Made by a program: the position numbers and the translations under genes. From Pseudomonas sp. NBRC 111124 (GTDB lineage: Bacteria; Pseudomonadota; Gammaproteobacteria; Pseudomonadales; Pseudomonadaceae), in contig NZ_BCBA01000042.1 in the NCBI RefSeq assembly GCF_001320245.1, positions 146,518 through 210,517 of the forward strand: DNA of 64,000 bases. The letters run 5' to 3'. Below are positions 25,478-33,764 of the stretch, one piece after another; position 1 is the first letter of the stretch, and each line of letters opens with the position of its first letter. The notes beneath the pieces were generated by a model. It had not been told where the DNA came from. It saw nothing but the letters and a program-made list of their open reading frames with translations, and did not search any database.

Positions 25478-26268
25478 CGCGGAATCTGCACGGTCAGGGT
25501 CGGCCCTTGGGCTTGCGCCGGCGAGCCCAGTTGCTCATTGGCGTAAAGTGCCTCCAGCAACTGCTCGGTCACCGCCTCGGCCGGGCAATCGAACGCCACC
25601 TGGCCTTCACGAATACCGATTACCCGTGGAAAGTGCGCCAGCGCCAGGTCCACCGCATGCAGGCTGGCCACCAGGGTCACGCCGTTGGCCCGGGCATGGC
25701 GATTGAGCAGCGTCAGGCTGTGATCGGCCAGCACCGGGTCCATGGCCGACACCGGTTCGTCGGTCAACAGCACTTCCGGGCGCTGATACAACGCCCGGGC
25801 AATGCCGACCCGCTGCAACTGCCCGCCGGACAACTGCCCGCACTGGACGAACAGCTTGTCGACCAGGCCCAGCTCGGCCAAGGCCTGGCGCGCCCCCGGC
25901 ACATCGGTCGGATACACCAGGTTGAGCAGGCCGCGCAGCAGGCCCCACTGCCCCAGGCGCCCGGCAAGGACGGCTGTCACCACCCGCTGACGCGGTGGCA
26001 GTGGCGGTGCCTGGTGCACCAGGCCAATGCGCGCGCGCAAGCGCTGGCGCGCTCCGGCAGACAGCGCCCAGGGCTGCTCACCGAACACTTCAAGGTGCCC
26101 GCTGCTGGGCTGCACGGCAGTGGCCATCAGGTGCAGCAGGCTGGACTTGCCGGCCCCCGAGGGGCCGATGATCGCTACCCGCTCACCCTTGGCGATGCTC
26201 AGGCTGATCGAATCGAGCGCGCGGACCTGGCCGTGGCGCAGGCCGGCGCCGTGTACATGAATAGTCAC
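25471..26268 (-). CDS. ABC transporter ATPase, PhnC family
   Basis: The 265-residue ATPase has Walker A GPSGAGKSS at about residues 35-43, signature LSGGQLQRVGIARAL, Walker B PEVLLTDEP and the switch His in ASLHAVDLAL. It drives the two permeases. It overlaps the binding-protein gene by four bases. It is probably dedicated to the same substrate, inferred here to be selenate or selenite. Confidence 0.9.
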   Translation of the reverse strand: MTIHVHGAGLRHGQVRALDSISLSIAKGERVAIIGPSGAGKSSLLHLMATAVQPSSGHLEVFGEQPWALSAGARQRLRARIGLVHQAPPLPPRQRVVTAVLAGRLGQWGLLRGLLNLVYPTDVPGARQALAELGLVDKLFVQCGQLSGGQLQRVGIARALYQRPEVLLTDEPVSAMDPVLADHSLTLLNRHARANGVTLVASLHAVDLALAHFPRVIGIREGQVAFDCPAEAVTEQLLEALYANEQLGSPAQAQGPTLTVQIPRC

Positions 26269-27119
26269 TTGAGCAGGCCGGCCTCACGTGCGGCTTGCTC
26301 GGTGCCCGCGTAGTTCTCAGGCTTGGTCTCGATGAAGCGGCTGGCCGCCTGCAGGTCGAGGATCGCCTTTTGCTCCGGGTTGGCCGGGTCAAGGGCGAGG
26401 AAGGCCTTCTTGATCTTCTCTTTGAGCGCCGGGTCCATGTTGCCGCGCACGGTCCAGTTGTAGTCGTAGTAGGCCGGTGTGGTGGCGAACACCTTGACCT
26501 TGCTGGTATCGACCTTGCCGGCATCGACCAGCTTCTGCCAGACGCTGGCATTGAGCACGCCGCCATCGACCTTGCCGGCCTGCACCCAGGCCACGGTCGC
26601 ATCGTGGGCACCGGAATAGGCCACGCGGCTGAAATAGCTCTCAGGTTTGATGTTGTCTTCCTTGAGCATGAAGTAACGCGGCATCAGGCTGCCCGAGGTG
26701 GACGAGATCGAACCGAAGGCGAACGACTTGCCCTTGAGGTCGGCCAGGCTCTTCACGGCCGGGTTGGCGGTGATGAACTTGGAGGTGAACTGGGCGTCCT
26801 GCTCACGCTGCACCAGCGGCGTGGCGGTCGGGTCTTTCAGGTGCACCTGGACGAAGGTGAAACCACCCAGCCAGGCCATGTCCAGGCGGTTGCTGGCCAG
26901 CGACTCGACGACCGCCGGGTAGTCGGCCACCGGTACGAATTTCACGTCCATGCCCAGTTGCTTGGACAGGTACTTGCCCAGTGGCTCGAACTTGCGCAGC
27001 AGCTCGGTCGGCGCTTCATCGGGAATGGCACTGACCCGCAAGGTGTCGGCAGCCTGGACGACAACGGCACAACAGGACAGCACGAGGCCGGCGGCGAGCG
27101 CCAGGGGGCGTTTGAGCAT
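26265..27119 (-). CDS. PhnD-like periplasmic binding protein, putative selenate ABC transporter
   Basis: The 284-residue precursor has a signal peptide of about 24 residues ending VVVQAAD. The body is a type 2 periplasmic binding fold of the PhnD group (PLGKYLSKQLGMDVKFVPVADYPAVVESLASN, shown here only as landmarks around residues 45-80). This subgroup, next to selD/mnmH, is named in protein-family databases as a putative selenate transporter component; that is context-based, not proven. The start ATG at 27119 was chosen because an upstream extension would run antisense through selD. It diverges from selD. Confidence 0.83.
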   Translation of the reverse strand: MLKRPLALAAGLVLSCCAVVVQAADTLRVSAIPDEAPTELLRKFEPLGKYLSKQLGMDVKFVPVADYPAVVESLASNRLDMAWLGGFTFVQVHLKDPTATPLVQREQDAQFTSKFITANPAVKSLADLKGKSFAFGSISSTSGSLMPRYFMLKEDNIKPESYFSRVAYSGAHDATVAWVQAGKVDGGVLNASVWQKLVDAGKVDTSKVKVFATTPAYYDYNWTVRGNMDPALKEKIKKAFLALDPANPEQKAILDLQAASRFIETKPENYAGTEQAAREAGLLK

Positions 27120-27174
27120 GGGAGTTCTCCGGTTCAATAGCGGGGAAAGTGCCGGCGACGCGCCGACCGTGGGA

Positions 27175-27215
27175 ATTATAAGAGTCGCAGGCGCAAAGGC
27201 CAGCTTTGCTACAAT
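27175..27215. promoter_or_regulatory. Divergent promoters of the transporter operon and selD
   Basis: A perfect TATAAT reads leftward (complement of 27175-27180), 55 bases before the transporter ATG. TGCTACAAT (extended -10, 27207-27215) reads rightward, 30 bases before selD. The two are about 30 bases apart, back to back. -35 boxes are weak on both sides. Confidence 0.5.
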
Positions 27216-27245
27216 CGCGCAACAAATTGATCCCCTGAGGTACAC

Positions 27246-28280
27246 ATGAGCGAGCCAATTCGCCTGACCCAGTACAGCCACGGTGCCGGCTGTGGCTGCA
27301 AGATCTCCCCCAAGGTGCTGGATGTGATCCTCGCCGAAAGCGGCGCCCAGGCCCTGGACCCGAAATTGTGGGTCGGCAACGCCTCGCGTGACGACGCCGC
27401 CGTGTATGCCCTGGACGACGAGCGCGGGGTGGTATCGACCACCGACTTCTTCATGCCGATCGTCGACGACCCCTACGACTTCGGCCGCATCGCCGCCACC
27501 AACGCGATCAGCGACATCTACGCCATGGGCGGCGATCCTCTGATGGCCATTGCCATCCTCGGCTGGCCGGTCAACGTGCTGCCACCGGAAGTCGCCCGCG
27601 AAGTGATCCGCGGCGGCCGCGCCGTGTGCGCCGAAGCAGGCATTCCGCTGGCAGGCGGCCACTCGATCGACGCGCCGGAGCCGATCTTCGGCCTGGCAGT
27701 CACCGGCGTGGTCAGCAAGCGCCACCTCAAGCGCAACGACACCGCCACCGCCGGTTGCCGCCTGTACCTGACCAAGCCACTGGGCATCGGCATCCTCACC
27801 ACCGCTGAGAAAAAGGCCAAGCTGCGCGAACAGGACCAAGGCCTGGCACGCGACTGGATGTGCACGCTGAACACCCCGGGCAGCCGCTTTGGCAAGCTCG
27901 ACGGGGTCAAGGCAATGACCGACGTGACCGGTTTCGGCCTGCTCGGCCACCTGGTCGAGCTGGCTGAGGGCAGTGGCCTGACCGCGAAGCTGGACTACGC
28001 CGCCGTGCCGCGCCTGCCGAGTGTCGACCACTACCTGGCCGAGGGCTGTATTCCCGGCGGTACCTTGCGCAACTTCGACAGCTACGGGCACAAGCTCGGT
28101 GCGCTGACCGACGAGCAGAAGCACCTGCTGTGCGACCCGCAGACCAGCGGTGGCCTGCTGGTTGCCGTTGCCCCTGAAGGCGAAGCCGAGTTCCTTGCGC
28201 AGGCCGCCGAACTGGGCCTGAAGCTGTCGCCGATCGGCCAGCTGGTCGAGCGACAGAGCCACGCGGTCGAGGTGAACTGA
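27246..28280 (+). CDS. selD: Selenide, water dikinase (selenophosphate synthetase)
   Basis: The 344-residue enzyme makes selenophosphate, the selenium donor for 2-selenouridine tRNA and selenocysteine. The active-site pair is Cys16 and Lys19 in HGAGCGCKISP; this is the cysteine form, not a selenocysteine form. DDAAVYALDDERGVVSTTDFF is the typical metal/ATP region. mnmH overlaps its stop by one base, so the pair is coupled. Confidence 0.97.
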   Translation: MSEPIRLTQYSHGAGCGCKISPKVLDVILAESGAQALDPKLWVGNASRDDAAVYALDDERGVVSTTDFFMPIVDDPYDFGRIAATNAISDIYAMGGDPLMAIAILGWPVNVLPPEVAREVIRGGRAVCAEAGIPLAGGHSIDAPEPIFGLAVTGVVSKRHLKRNDTATAGCRLYLTKPLGIGILTTAEKKAKLREQDQGLARDWMCTLNTPGSRFGKLDGVKAMTDVTGFGLLGHLVELAEGSGLTAKLDYAAVPRLPSVDHYLAEGCIPGGTLRNFDSYGHKLGALTDEQKHLLCDPQTSGGLLVAVAPEGEAEFLAQAAELGLKLSPIGQLVERQSHAVEVN

Positions 28281-29392
28281 TGCGCCCCGACTGCACCGAT
28301 TTGCGCCAGTTGTTCCTCGACGACGCGCCGATGATGGACATGCGCGCGCCGGTCGAATTCATCAAAGGTGCCTTCCCCGGCACCGTCAACCTGCCCCTGA
28401 TGACTGACCAGGAGCGGCAAAAAGTCGGCACTTGCTACAAGCAGCAAGGCCAGGCCGCCGCCATCACCCTTGGCCACCAGTTGGTCAGCGGCGCCACCAA
28501 GCGCGAGCGCCTGCACGCCTGGGCCAGCTTTGCCAAGGCCCACCCTGATGGTTACCTGTACTGCGCCCGCGGCGGCCTGCGCTCGCTGATCGTGCAGCAA
28601 TGGCTGCGCGACGAGGCCGGCATCGACTACCCGCGCATCAAGGGCGGCTACAAGGCCATGCGCACCTTCCTGCTGGAAACCACCCAGCAGGCCGTGGAGC
28701 AATGCGACTTCGTGCTGGTCGGCGGCCTCACCGGCACCGGCAAGACCGATGTGCTGCACCAGCTGAACAACGTGCTTGACCTTGAAGGCCATGCCAACCA
28801 CCGGGGCTCGAGCTTCGGCAAGCGCGCCACCGGCCAGCCGGCGCAGATCGATTTCGAGAACAAGCTGGCCATCGATGTGCTGAAGAAGCGCGCCCGTGGC
28901 ATCGAACAGTTCGTGCTGGAAGATGAAGGTCGCATCGTCGGCAGTTGCTCGGTGCCGCTGGAGCTGTACCAGGGCATGCAGCAGTACCCGATGGTGTGGC
29001 TGGAGGACAGTTTCGAGAATCGCGTGGAACGCATCCTGCGCGATTACGTGATCAACCTGTGCGCCGAGTTCATCGATGTGCACGGCGAGGAAGACGGCCG
29101 CCTGAAGTTTGCCGGGCGGATGATGCAAAGCATGAGCAACATCCACAAGCGTCTTGGCGGAGAACGCTTCCAGCGCTTGAGTGCAATGCTGAGTGAGGCG
29201 CTGGACGAGCAACTGCGCAGCGGCGCGGTGGACCTGCACCGGGGCTGGATCGAAGGGCTACTCAAGGAATACTACGACCCGATGTATGCCTACCAGCGCG
29301 AAGCCAAGGCCGAACGGATCGAGTTTGCCGGGGATGGTGTGGAAGTGCGCGAATACCTCGAGGCCCGGGCACTGCGTAAACACCGGAAGTAA
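28280..29392 (+). CDS. mnmH: tRNA 2-selenouridine synthase MnmH (SelU/YbbB)
   Basis: The 370-residue enzyme converts 2-thiouridine at the wobble position of Lys, Glu and Gln tRNAs to 2-selenouridine with selenophosphate. The N-terminal rhodanese domain has catalytic Cys95 in LYCARGGLRS. The C-terminal part has a P-loop, GGLTGTGKTD, at about residues 148-157. It overlaps selD by one base (TGATG). A REP unit follows. Confidence 0.96.
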   Translation: MRPDCTDLRQLFLDDAPMMDMRAPVEFIKGAFPGTVNLPLMTDQERQKVGTCYKQQGQAAAITLGHQLVSGATKRERLHAWASFAKAHPDGYLYCARGGLRSLIVQQWLRDEAGIDYPRIKGGYKAMRTFLLETTQQAVEQCDFVLVGGLTGTGKTDVLHQLNNVLDLEGHANHRGSSFGKRATGQPAQIDFENKLAIDVLKKRARGIEQFVLEDEGRIVGSCSVPLELYQGMQQYPMVWLEDSFENRVERILRDYVINLCAEFIDVHGEEDGRLKFAGRMMQSMSNIHKRLGGERFQRLSAMLSEALDEQLRSGAVDLHRGWIEGLLKEYYDPMYAYQREAKAERIEFAGDGVEVREYLEARALRKHRK

Positions 29393-29400
29393 ATCGGTCT

Positions 29401-29430
29401 CTGTGGGAGCGGGCTTGCCCGCGAATGGGC
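29401..29430. repeat. Single REP sequence (type B)
   Basis: TGTGGGAGCGGGCTTGCCCG and its short tail form a hairpin typical of Pseudomonas REPs. It lies between mnmH and the convergent small gene. The same family appears at 34603-34697. Confidence 0.8.
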
Positions 29431-29444
29431 CAGCCCAGGCGACC

Positions 29445-29837
29445 TCACTGCCCAGGGCTGAGCACCCGCTCCAGCTCCGCCGCCCGCTCGCGGGTCATGT
29501 CCAGCACACACATGCCACCTTCCAGCTGCGCCATGGTTCCGCCAGTGGCTTGCACATGAAACTTGCAGTTGGCGTCGCGATAGGCGATCCACTGCCGCTG
29601 CACATCGCGCAGGCTCTTCTGCGGCCCGGCGTCGAGCTTGGTCGTGAGTTGCTTGTAGACCCGGTTCAGTCGCTGGTCCTGAAGTTGGGTTTCAGTCTGA
29701 ATGCAACTACTCATAGCCACCGTGCTGGAAGCCTTGTCCATGCATTGGATGTAGGCCTGAGACGCCTCTTCCGCTTGCGCTTGGCCAATCATCAAAAGGG
29801 TGACCGCCACACCGGCTGCCAATTTCAAGTTGAACAT
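29445..29837 (-). CDS. Secreted LprI-like (DUF1311) protein
   Basis: The 130-residue precursor has a signal peptide ending MIGQAQAEE at about residue 23. The mature part has the small Cys-containing helical fold of LprI lysozyme-inhibitor-like proteins: AYIQCMDKASSTVAMSSCIQ, then SLRDVQRQWIAYRDANCKF. The start MFNLKLAAG was chosen for the signal peptide. It probably acts in the periplasm; lysozyme inhibition is a property of some family members only. Confidence 0.75.
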   Translation of the reverse strand: MFNLKLAAGVAVTLLMIGQAQAEEASQAYIQCMDKASSTVAMSSCIQTETQLQDQRLNRVYKQLTTKLDAGPQKSLRDVQRQWIAYRDANCKFHVQATGGTMAQLEGGMCVLDMTRERAAELERVLSPGQ

Positions 29838-29961
29838 GATGTGTCCTTTCCGGTGATGGGCTGTCACGCCTGACAGCATCGGGCAACTGGTATTTCTGAC
29901 AGTTGTAGCGGTGGTCAAAGGCTATGACAGTAATGGCGAAGACCACAAGCGCTGAAGCAAC

Positions 29962-30657
29962 ATGAGCACGAGCGTGACACCCTCTTGGCAAGGCTCGCCG
30001 CCAATGCAGGCAGCGACGACGGCCTACTCTGTTTACGGCCACGCCTCTACCCCGGCGCTGCACACGCTCGCCTTCAAAGCAGAGAATTTCGATACAGCCA
30101 TCGACGGCTACATGCTCGGGCAAGGTTACAGAAGCTACAGCCCTACGTTGATGAGGTTCAGGTCAGCAGACAGCTGTAGCCCGTTTGAACGAGGTGGGAT
30201 CAATGCCTACGCATATTGCACCGGCGATCCAGTGAACCGAACAGACCCTGATGGACACGCCGACATAACAGGTTTGTTTTTCAAGAAAATCAGGTTTCCG
30301 CCAGACCCATCACGCGGCGGCCAGCTGATCCGGGCACTTGCCACCCAAATGCCGCAAGCAGTACCTCCCGCCCCACCTGCTGCGGGTGCAACGAACATGA
30401 CACCTCATGCACAAGTGCAACGGTTCAACCAAATGGCTGCGCAACGACTGCAACAGGCTCAGCCTGTCGTAACGCAACAGCGGCAAACCACTCACCAGAT
30501 AAACTCGATATTACAAGCGAGAAGAGAACGGATTGCACAACTACGCGCCGAGCTCAACCGTCTGGAAACACCAGCACAGCCAAGTACACACGTCGAAAGA
30601 TCAGCCCCGAGTGTTATTCGCATACGCCAGACTCAGAATCACTTAAGTGACAACTAG
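29962..30657 (+). CDS. Short Rhs-core protein 1
   Basis: The protein has 231 residues. Residues 22-97 match the conserved end of Rhs proteins: YSVYGH, LAFKAE, GYMLGQGYRSYSPTLMRF and YCTGDPVNRTDPDGH. The long YD-repeat shell and the PAAR or other delivery domain are absent. The tail after DPDGH is Pro/Gln-rich and ends in a predicted coiled coil (ILQARRERIAQLRAELNRL); no known toxin motif is seen. The next Rhs gene starts nine bases later. Base composition is visibly less GC-rich than in the flanking core genes. Function unknown. Confidence 0.8.
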   Translation: MSTSVTPSWQGSPPMQAATTAYSVYGHASTPALHTLAFKAENFDTAIDGYMLGQGYRSYSPTLMRFRSADSCSPFERGGINAYAYCTGDPVNRTDPDGHADITGLFFKKIRFPPDPSRGGQLIRALATQMPQAVPPAPPAAGATNMTPHAQVQRFNQMAAQRLQQAQPVVTQQRQTTHQINSILQARRERIAQLRAELNRLETPAQPSTHVERSAPSVIRIRQTQNHLSDN

Positions 30658-30666
30658 AGGCCAGCC

Positions 30667-31413
30667 ATGAAGCAAAGGCAATCACGCTTGGCAAGTTCGC
30701 AAGTCTATACGCCGTATGGCTTTGTTCATGCACAGACGGCATCACCGATGCTAGCTTTCAACGGCCAAAGAAAGGATCCTGTGACGGATAGTTATCCACT
30801 AGGTAACGGTTATCGAATTTACAGCCCTTTTCTGATGCGGTTCCACTCGCCTGACAGACTCAGCCCCTTCGGAGCAGGCGGCAATATTAGCTATGCCTAT
30901 TGCGAAAATGATCCACTTAACCATGTGGATCCGTCGGGTCAGGTGAAATTCCTCGTGAGAAGTGGATCAAGGTATCAGACGAAATTCAGCCTCCCTACGC
31001 GAAGTCAAAACTCAACATTTGCCCTGCCCAAACAGTTGCGTTCCGCACAAAAAGCCTATCAAAAGCTAAGTAACAAGCCGTTGCTCGCTGAACAGCTCGC
31101 TACCGACCAGCTGCATGCAAAACAAGATCTAAAATTCAGCAGGCGACGCGTAGACCGAATGTTTCTGGCACTTGAAGAGATTGATGCCCGACTCGAATTC
31201 GGACTGTTAATCGAAAAGAAACCTCAGGATGCGCCGTTGCTTTCTCAAACGTCAATCTCGCACCAATCCCCCACGATCCGTGGATTGCAACCGTCCCGCG
31301 ACGTGAACATACAACCCGAACAGAACGCATGGCTACGTGATTTTCGAACAGCTATACGCAACGGAAGTGGATCGGAAATCGCTCGTCTCGCTCGCGAAAG
31401 GTTGGGGATGTGA
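30667..31413 (+). CDS. Short Rhs-core protein 2
   Basis: The protein has 248 residues. The Rhs core spans about residues 14-98 (VYTPYGFVH, LAFNGQ, YPLGNGYRIYSPFLMRFHSPD, YCENDPLNHVDPSGQ). The tail of about 150 residues is basic and helical (for example RRRVDRMFLALEEIDARLEFG) with no catalytic motif that I recognise. It is coupled to Rhs protein 1 (nine-base gap, AGAGG ribosome site in the gap). Low GC compared with flanking genes suggests transfer. Confidence 0.8.
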   Translation: MKQRQSRLASSQVYTPYGFVHAQTASPMLAFNGQRKDPVTDSYPLGNGYRIYSPFLMRFHSPDRLSPFGAGGNISYAYCENDPLNHVDPSGQVKFLVRSGSRYQTKFSLPTRSQNSTFALPKQLRSAQKAYQKLSNKPLLAEQLATDQLHAKQDLKFSRRRVDRMFLALEEIDARLEFGLLIEKKPQDAPLLSQTSISHQSPTIRGLQPSRDVNIQPEQNAWLRDFRTAIRNGSGSEIARLARERLGM

Positions 31414-31416
31414 GCG

Positions 31417-31974
31417 CTAAAGCACCTGACCATGCTCAGGCGGCATCAACACCTTGCACGGCTCGAATTGCAGCGCTGGCATCTGGGTCGCCGCATAAGC
31501 GGCCACGGCCAGCGCCGCGATCAGGGCGACATCCAGCCAGTTCCAGCCCGGCACATCGTCGCTGCTGCGTGCAATCCAGCACTGCCAGGCCTGGCCCAGA
31601 CAAAATACCGCGATCGCCGCCAGCCACAGGTAGAAACCTGCGCCGAAACCGGTGCGGTTGGTGAATTCGTAGCTGATGTTGTCTGGCAGGCGTTCGATGC
31701 CAAAGCTGGTCGCAGCCAGGTACAACGCCCCCAATCCAAACAGCAACGCCAGCCGACGCAAGCGTCGATGACAAAGGATGGCCACCGCCAGCAGCGGGTT
31801 GGCAAACCACTGGAACAGCCCGAAGGGGATGCCCCAGAGGCCATACAGGAACATCTGCAGCGCCGGCATGTGCCGGCCAGCGCTCATCAAGGCGCCGTCG
31901 AAGGCCAGGCTGAGCAGGTACAGGGCAAGGCTCAGGGTCAGGTAGAAGGCCGGTAAACGGGCGCCCAGGGTCAT
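31417..31974 (-). CDS. Small multi-pass membrane protein, unknown function
   Basis: The 185-residue protein has about four or five hydrophobic segments: residues 7-27, 42-68, 74-90, 113-132 and 147-163. It matches no family I recognise. The acetyltransferase gene ends four bases inside its start (ATGA), so the two are translated together. GC content is high, like the core genome and unlike the Rhs genes on either side. Role unknown. Confidence 0.75.
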   Translation of the reverse strand: MTLGARLPAFYLTLSLALYLLSLAFDGALMSAGRHMPALQMFLYGLWGIPFGLFQWFANPLLAVAILCHRRLRRLALLFGLGALYLAATSFGIERLPDNISYEFTNRTGFGAGFYLWLAAIAVFCLGQAWQCWIARSSDDVPGWNWLDVALIAALAVAAYAATQMPALQFEPCKVLMPPEHGQVL

Positions 31975-32552
31975 GCGACTGGCGGCTCAAGCAGCAGGCC
32001 GTAGATACCTGAGTCGGTCAGCTCGCCCGCCACGCACCAGCGCGCCCGCAACGTGCCTTCGAGGACGAAGCCCTGGCGTTCGAGGGTACGGGCCGAACCC
32101 TGGTTGCGCGGGTCGATCTCGCCTTCGAGGCGGCGCATGTGCAGGGTGTGGGCGATGTAGTCGATGAAGCAGGTCAGCGCTTCGTCCATGTAGCCCCTGC
32201 CCTGCACCGCGCTGGCCAGGCAATAGCCAATTTCGCCACGGCGTGAGACTTCGTCGATGTTGAACAGCTGGACCATGCCGATCAATTCGCCGTTGTCTCG
32301 GCGGTACATGCCGAGCTTGAGCTGGTCGCCATTGGTGTAGGCTTCGCGGTCGGCGGCCAGGGCGCTTTCAGCTTCGGCCAGGTCTTGCCAGGGGGCATGG
32401 TGCCAGTAACGCATGACCTCGGGGTCGGCCATGATCTTCAGCCACTGCGCAGCGTCGGCGTGGCGCATCGGGCGCAACTGCAGGCGCGGGCTGTCGAGGC
32501 AGAGGTCAGTCGGGAAACTGCGGGGTGGGGTCACGCCGGATCTCCTGTCCAT
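31971..32552 (-). CDS. GNAT acetyltransferase, RimJ/RimL type
   Basis: The 193-residue protein is a GCN5-type N-acetyltransferase: TPRLQLRP-like start (SPRLQLRPMRHADA), then GMVQLFNIDE, and the acetyl-CoA loop region SAVQGRGYMDEALTCFIDY, with NQGSARTLERQGFVLEG near the end as in RimJ-type enzymes. Substrate unknown; it may be a protein N-terminus, an amino acid or a drug. It is coupled to the membrane protein downstream and interrupts the Rhs cluster. Confidence 0.88.
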   Translation of the reverse strand: MDRRSGVTPPRSFPTDLCLDSPRLQLRPMRHADAAQWLKIMADPEVMRYWHHAPWQDLAEAESALAADREAYTNGDQLKLGMYRRDNGELIGMVQLFNIDEVSRRGEIGYCLASAVQGRGYMDEALTCFIDYIAHTLHMRRLEGEIDPRNQGSARTLERQGFVLEGTLRARWCVAGELTDSGIYGLLLEPPVA

Positions 32553-32597
32553 TGCTGGGGAGTTGACAGTTTAACGTTATGTGACCGGTTCGAGCAT

Positions 32598-32645
32598 CCC
32601 GGGGCTGCTTTGCAGCCCATCGCCGGCAAGCGCGGCTCCCACAGG
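32598..32645. repeat. REP-like sequence upstream of Rhs gene 3
   Basis: GGGGCTGCTTTGCAGCCC forms a perfect short hairpin and is followed by CGCCGGCAAGCGCGGCTCCC, the P. putida REP type. It lies between the divergent acetyltransferase gene and Rhs gene 3. Confidence 0.75.
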
Positions 32646-32737
32646 GTGGACTGCCCCCTGGTAAAAATGACAGTTGCACCCTGTCAGTAGTCAAGCAGTC
32701 TTTGACTTCACTACCACGTCAAAGCGGCCTGCCTCTC

Positions 32738-33673
32738 ATGAAAGCTAGACTCTTCTACCAAATGAACCATCTGCAGCAGGTACTGCGTGACGGCCAGAAT
32801 TGCTGCATCTTGCGGGTTAAAAATTCCGCCATCGCAGAATTACACGAAACTACGGTTCCAATCAGACGATTGCTCCTCGCAATCGACTCAATGAGATCGA
32901 TTGTACGAACACAAGATGCAAGCATCAGACAAGTATTGAGTTACAGCCCCTACGGCCATCTTCCTCGTTCCGGGCAAGATATACCCATCCTTGCTTTTAA
33001 CGGGGAGAAACTGGACAAATCGACCGAGCGATACTTCCTTGGCATCGGACACCGCACCTATAGCCCTGGAGTCATGAGATTTTGCTCTGCCGATGCAGCG
33101 AGCCCCTTTTTGCAAGGTGGGCTGAACAGTTACAGTTATTGTTCGGGAGATCCCATCAATTATCAGGATCCTTCCGCTCAATACCGAATCCCGTTGCAAC
33201 GCATCGCCTCGCATCAACCACCTCGTTACTCAGGCAATCCGACGCTGAACCAGTCTCGTAGACTTATTCACCGTGCCCGAGTGCGCAATCTGAGAGCAGA
33301 GCAAGCTAGAGCGCTTGCTACAGATGCGTATGAGGCCTCATTAAGATCTAATCAAAATGCCGAGCAGTTTCAGCGTAGAGCCGCCGTATCGACAAACCCA
33401 CAACGTCAAATCAGGCACGTAGCGTCAGCGAGCCAAGACATGGCCCGCGCCGCGGAATTTCTTGAAGTAGCGGAACAGCATTTAAGGAGAGAAGAACATC
33501 ACCTTGAACATGCACACAGGTTAAATAATGAGAATTATCAGCTACTGACTAGCCAAGCAGAAAATGTTCCGCCAGCCCTTGCTCAGCCCCCACAACCCCA
33601 ACCGTTTCAAACGAATAACACTCCGCCTCTGCAAGCTCAAAACATCGGAATTCGCAGGCCCCACGTTACTTAG
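32738..33673 (+). CDS. Short Rhs-core protein 3
   Basis: The protein, 311 residues from ATG 32738 (a TTG at 32702 is also in frame), is the most complete of the three. Residues 7-55 keep the segment that normally precedes the core (FYQMNHLQQVL, LLLAIDSMRSIVR). The core follows to about residue 150 (YSPYGHLP, LAFNGEKLD, GIGHRTYSPGVMRF, YCSGDPINYQDPSAQ). The tail is long, helical and rich in Arg, Glu and His, ending in a Pro/Gln linker. No toxin motif is recognised. Low GC. Confidence 0.8.
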   Translation: MKARLFYQMNHLQQVLRDGQNCCILRVKNSAIAELHETTVPIRRLLLAIDSMRSIVRTQDASIRQVLSYSPYGHLPRSGQDIPILAFNGEKLDKSTERYFLGIGHRTYSPGVMRFCSADAASPFLQGGLNSYSYCSGDPINYQDPSAQYRIPLQRIASHQPPRYSGNPTLNQSRRLIHRARVRNLRAEQARALATDAYEASLRSNQNAEQFQRRAAVSTNPQRQIRHVASASQDMARAAEFLEVAEQHLRREEHHLEHAHRLNNENYQLLTSQAENVPPALAQPPQPQPFQTNNTPPLQAQNIGIRRPHVT

Positions 33674-33739
33674 AGAAGAAATAATTTAATCTTTACCAAG
33701 GGATAGGCGTTCTCACTGATGTTCCCTCGATTAAGCAGA

Positions 33740-33756
33740 GGGCCGCAAAGCGGCCC
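33740..33756. repeat. GC-rich hairpin between convergent genes
   Basis: GGGCCGC-AAA-GCGGCCC. This is identical to the outer part of the type A REP at 23.8 kb, so it looks like a REP fragment. It may stop convergent transcription; there is no U-run. Confidence 0.6.
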
Positions 33757-33764
33757 CCAACAGC

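Noticed and set aside
27246..27300. Selenocysteine (UGA) in selD
   Set aside because: The active-site codon is an ordinary Cys codon and there is no in-frame UGA.
27120..28262. N-terminal extension of the selenate-type binding protein
   Set aside because: The upstream in-frame part is antisense to selD. The true N-terminus is the signal peptide starting at 27119.
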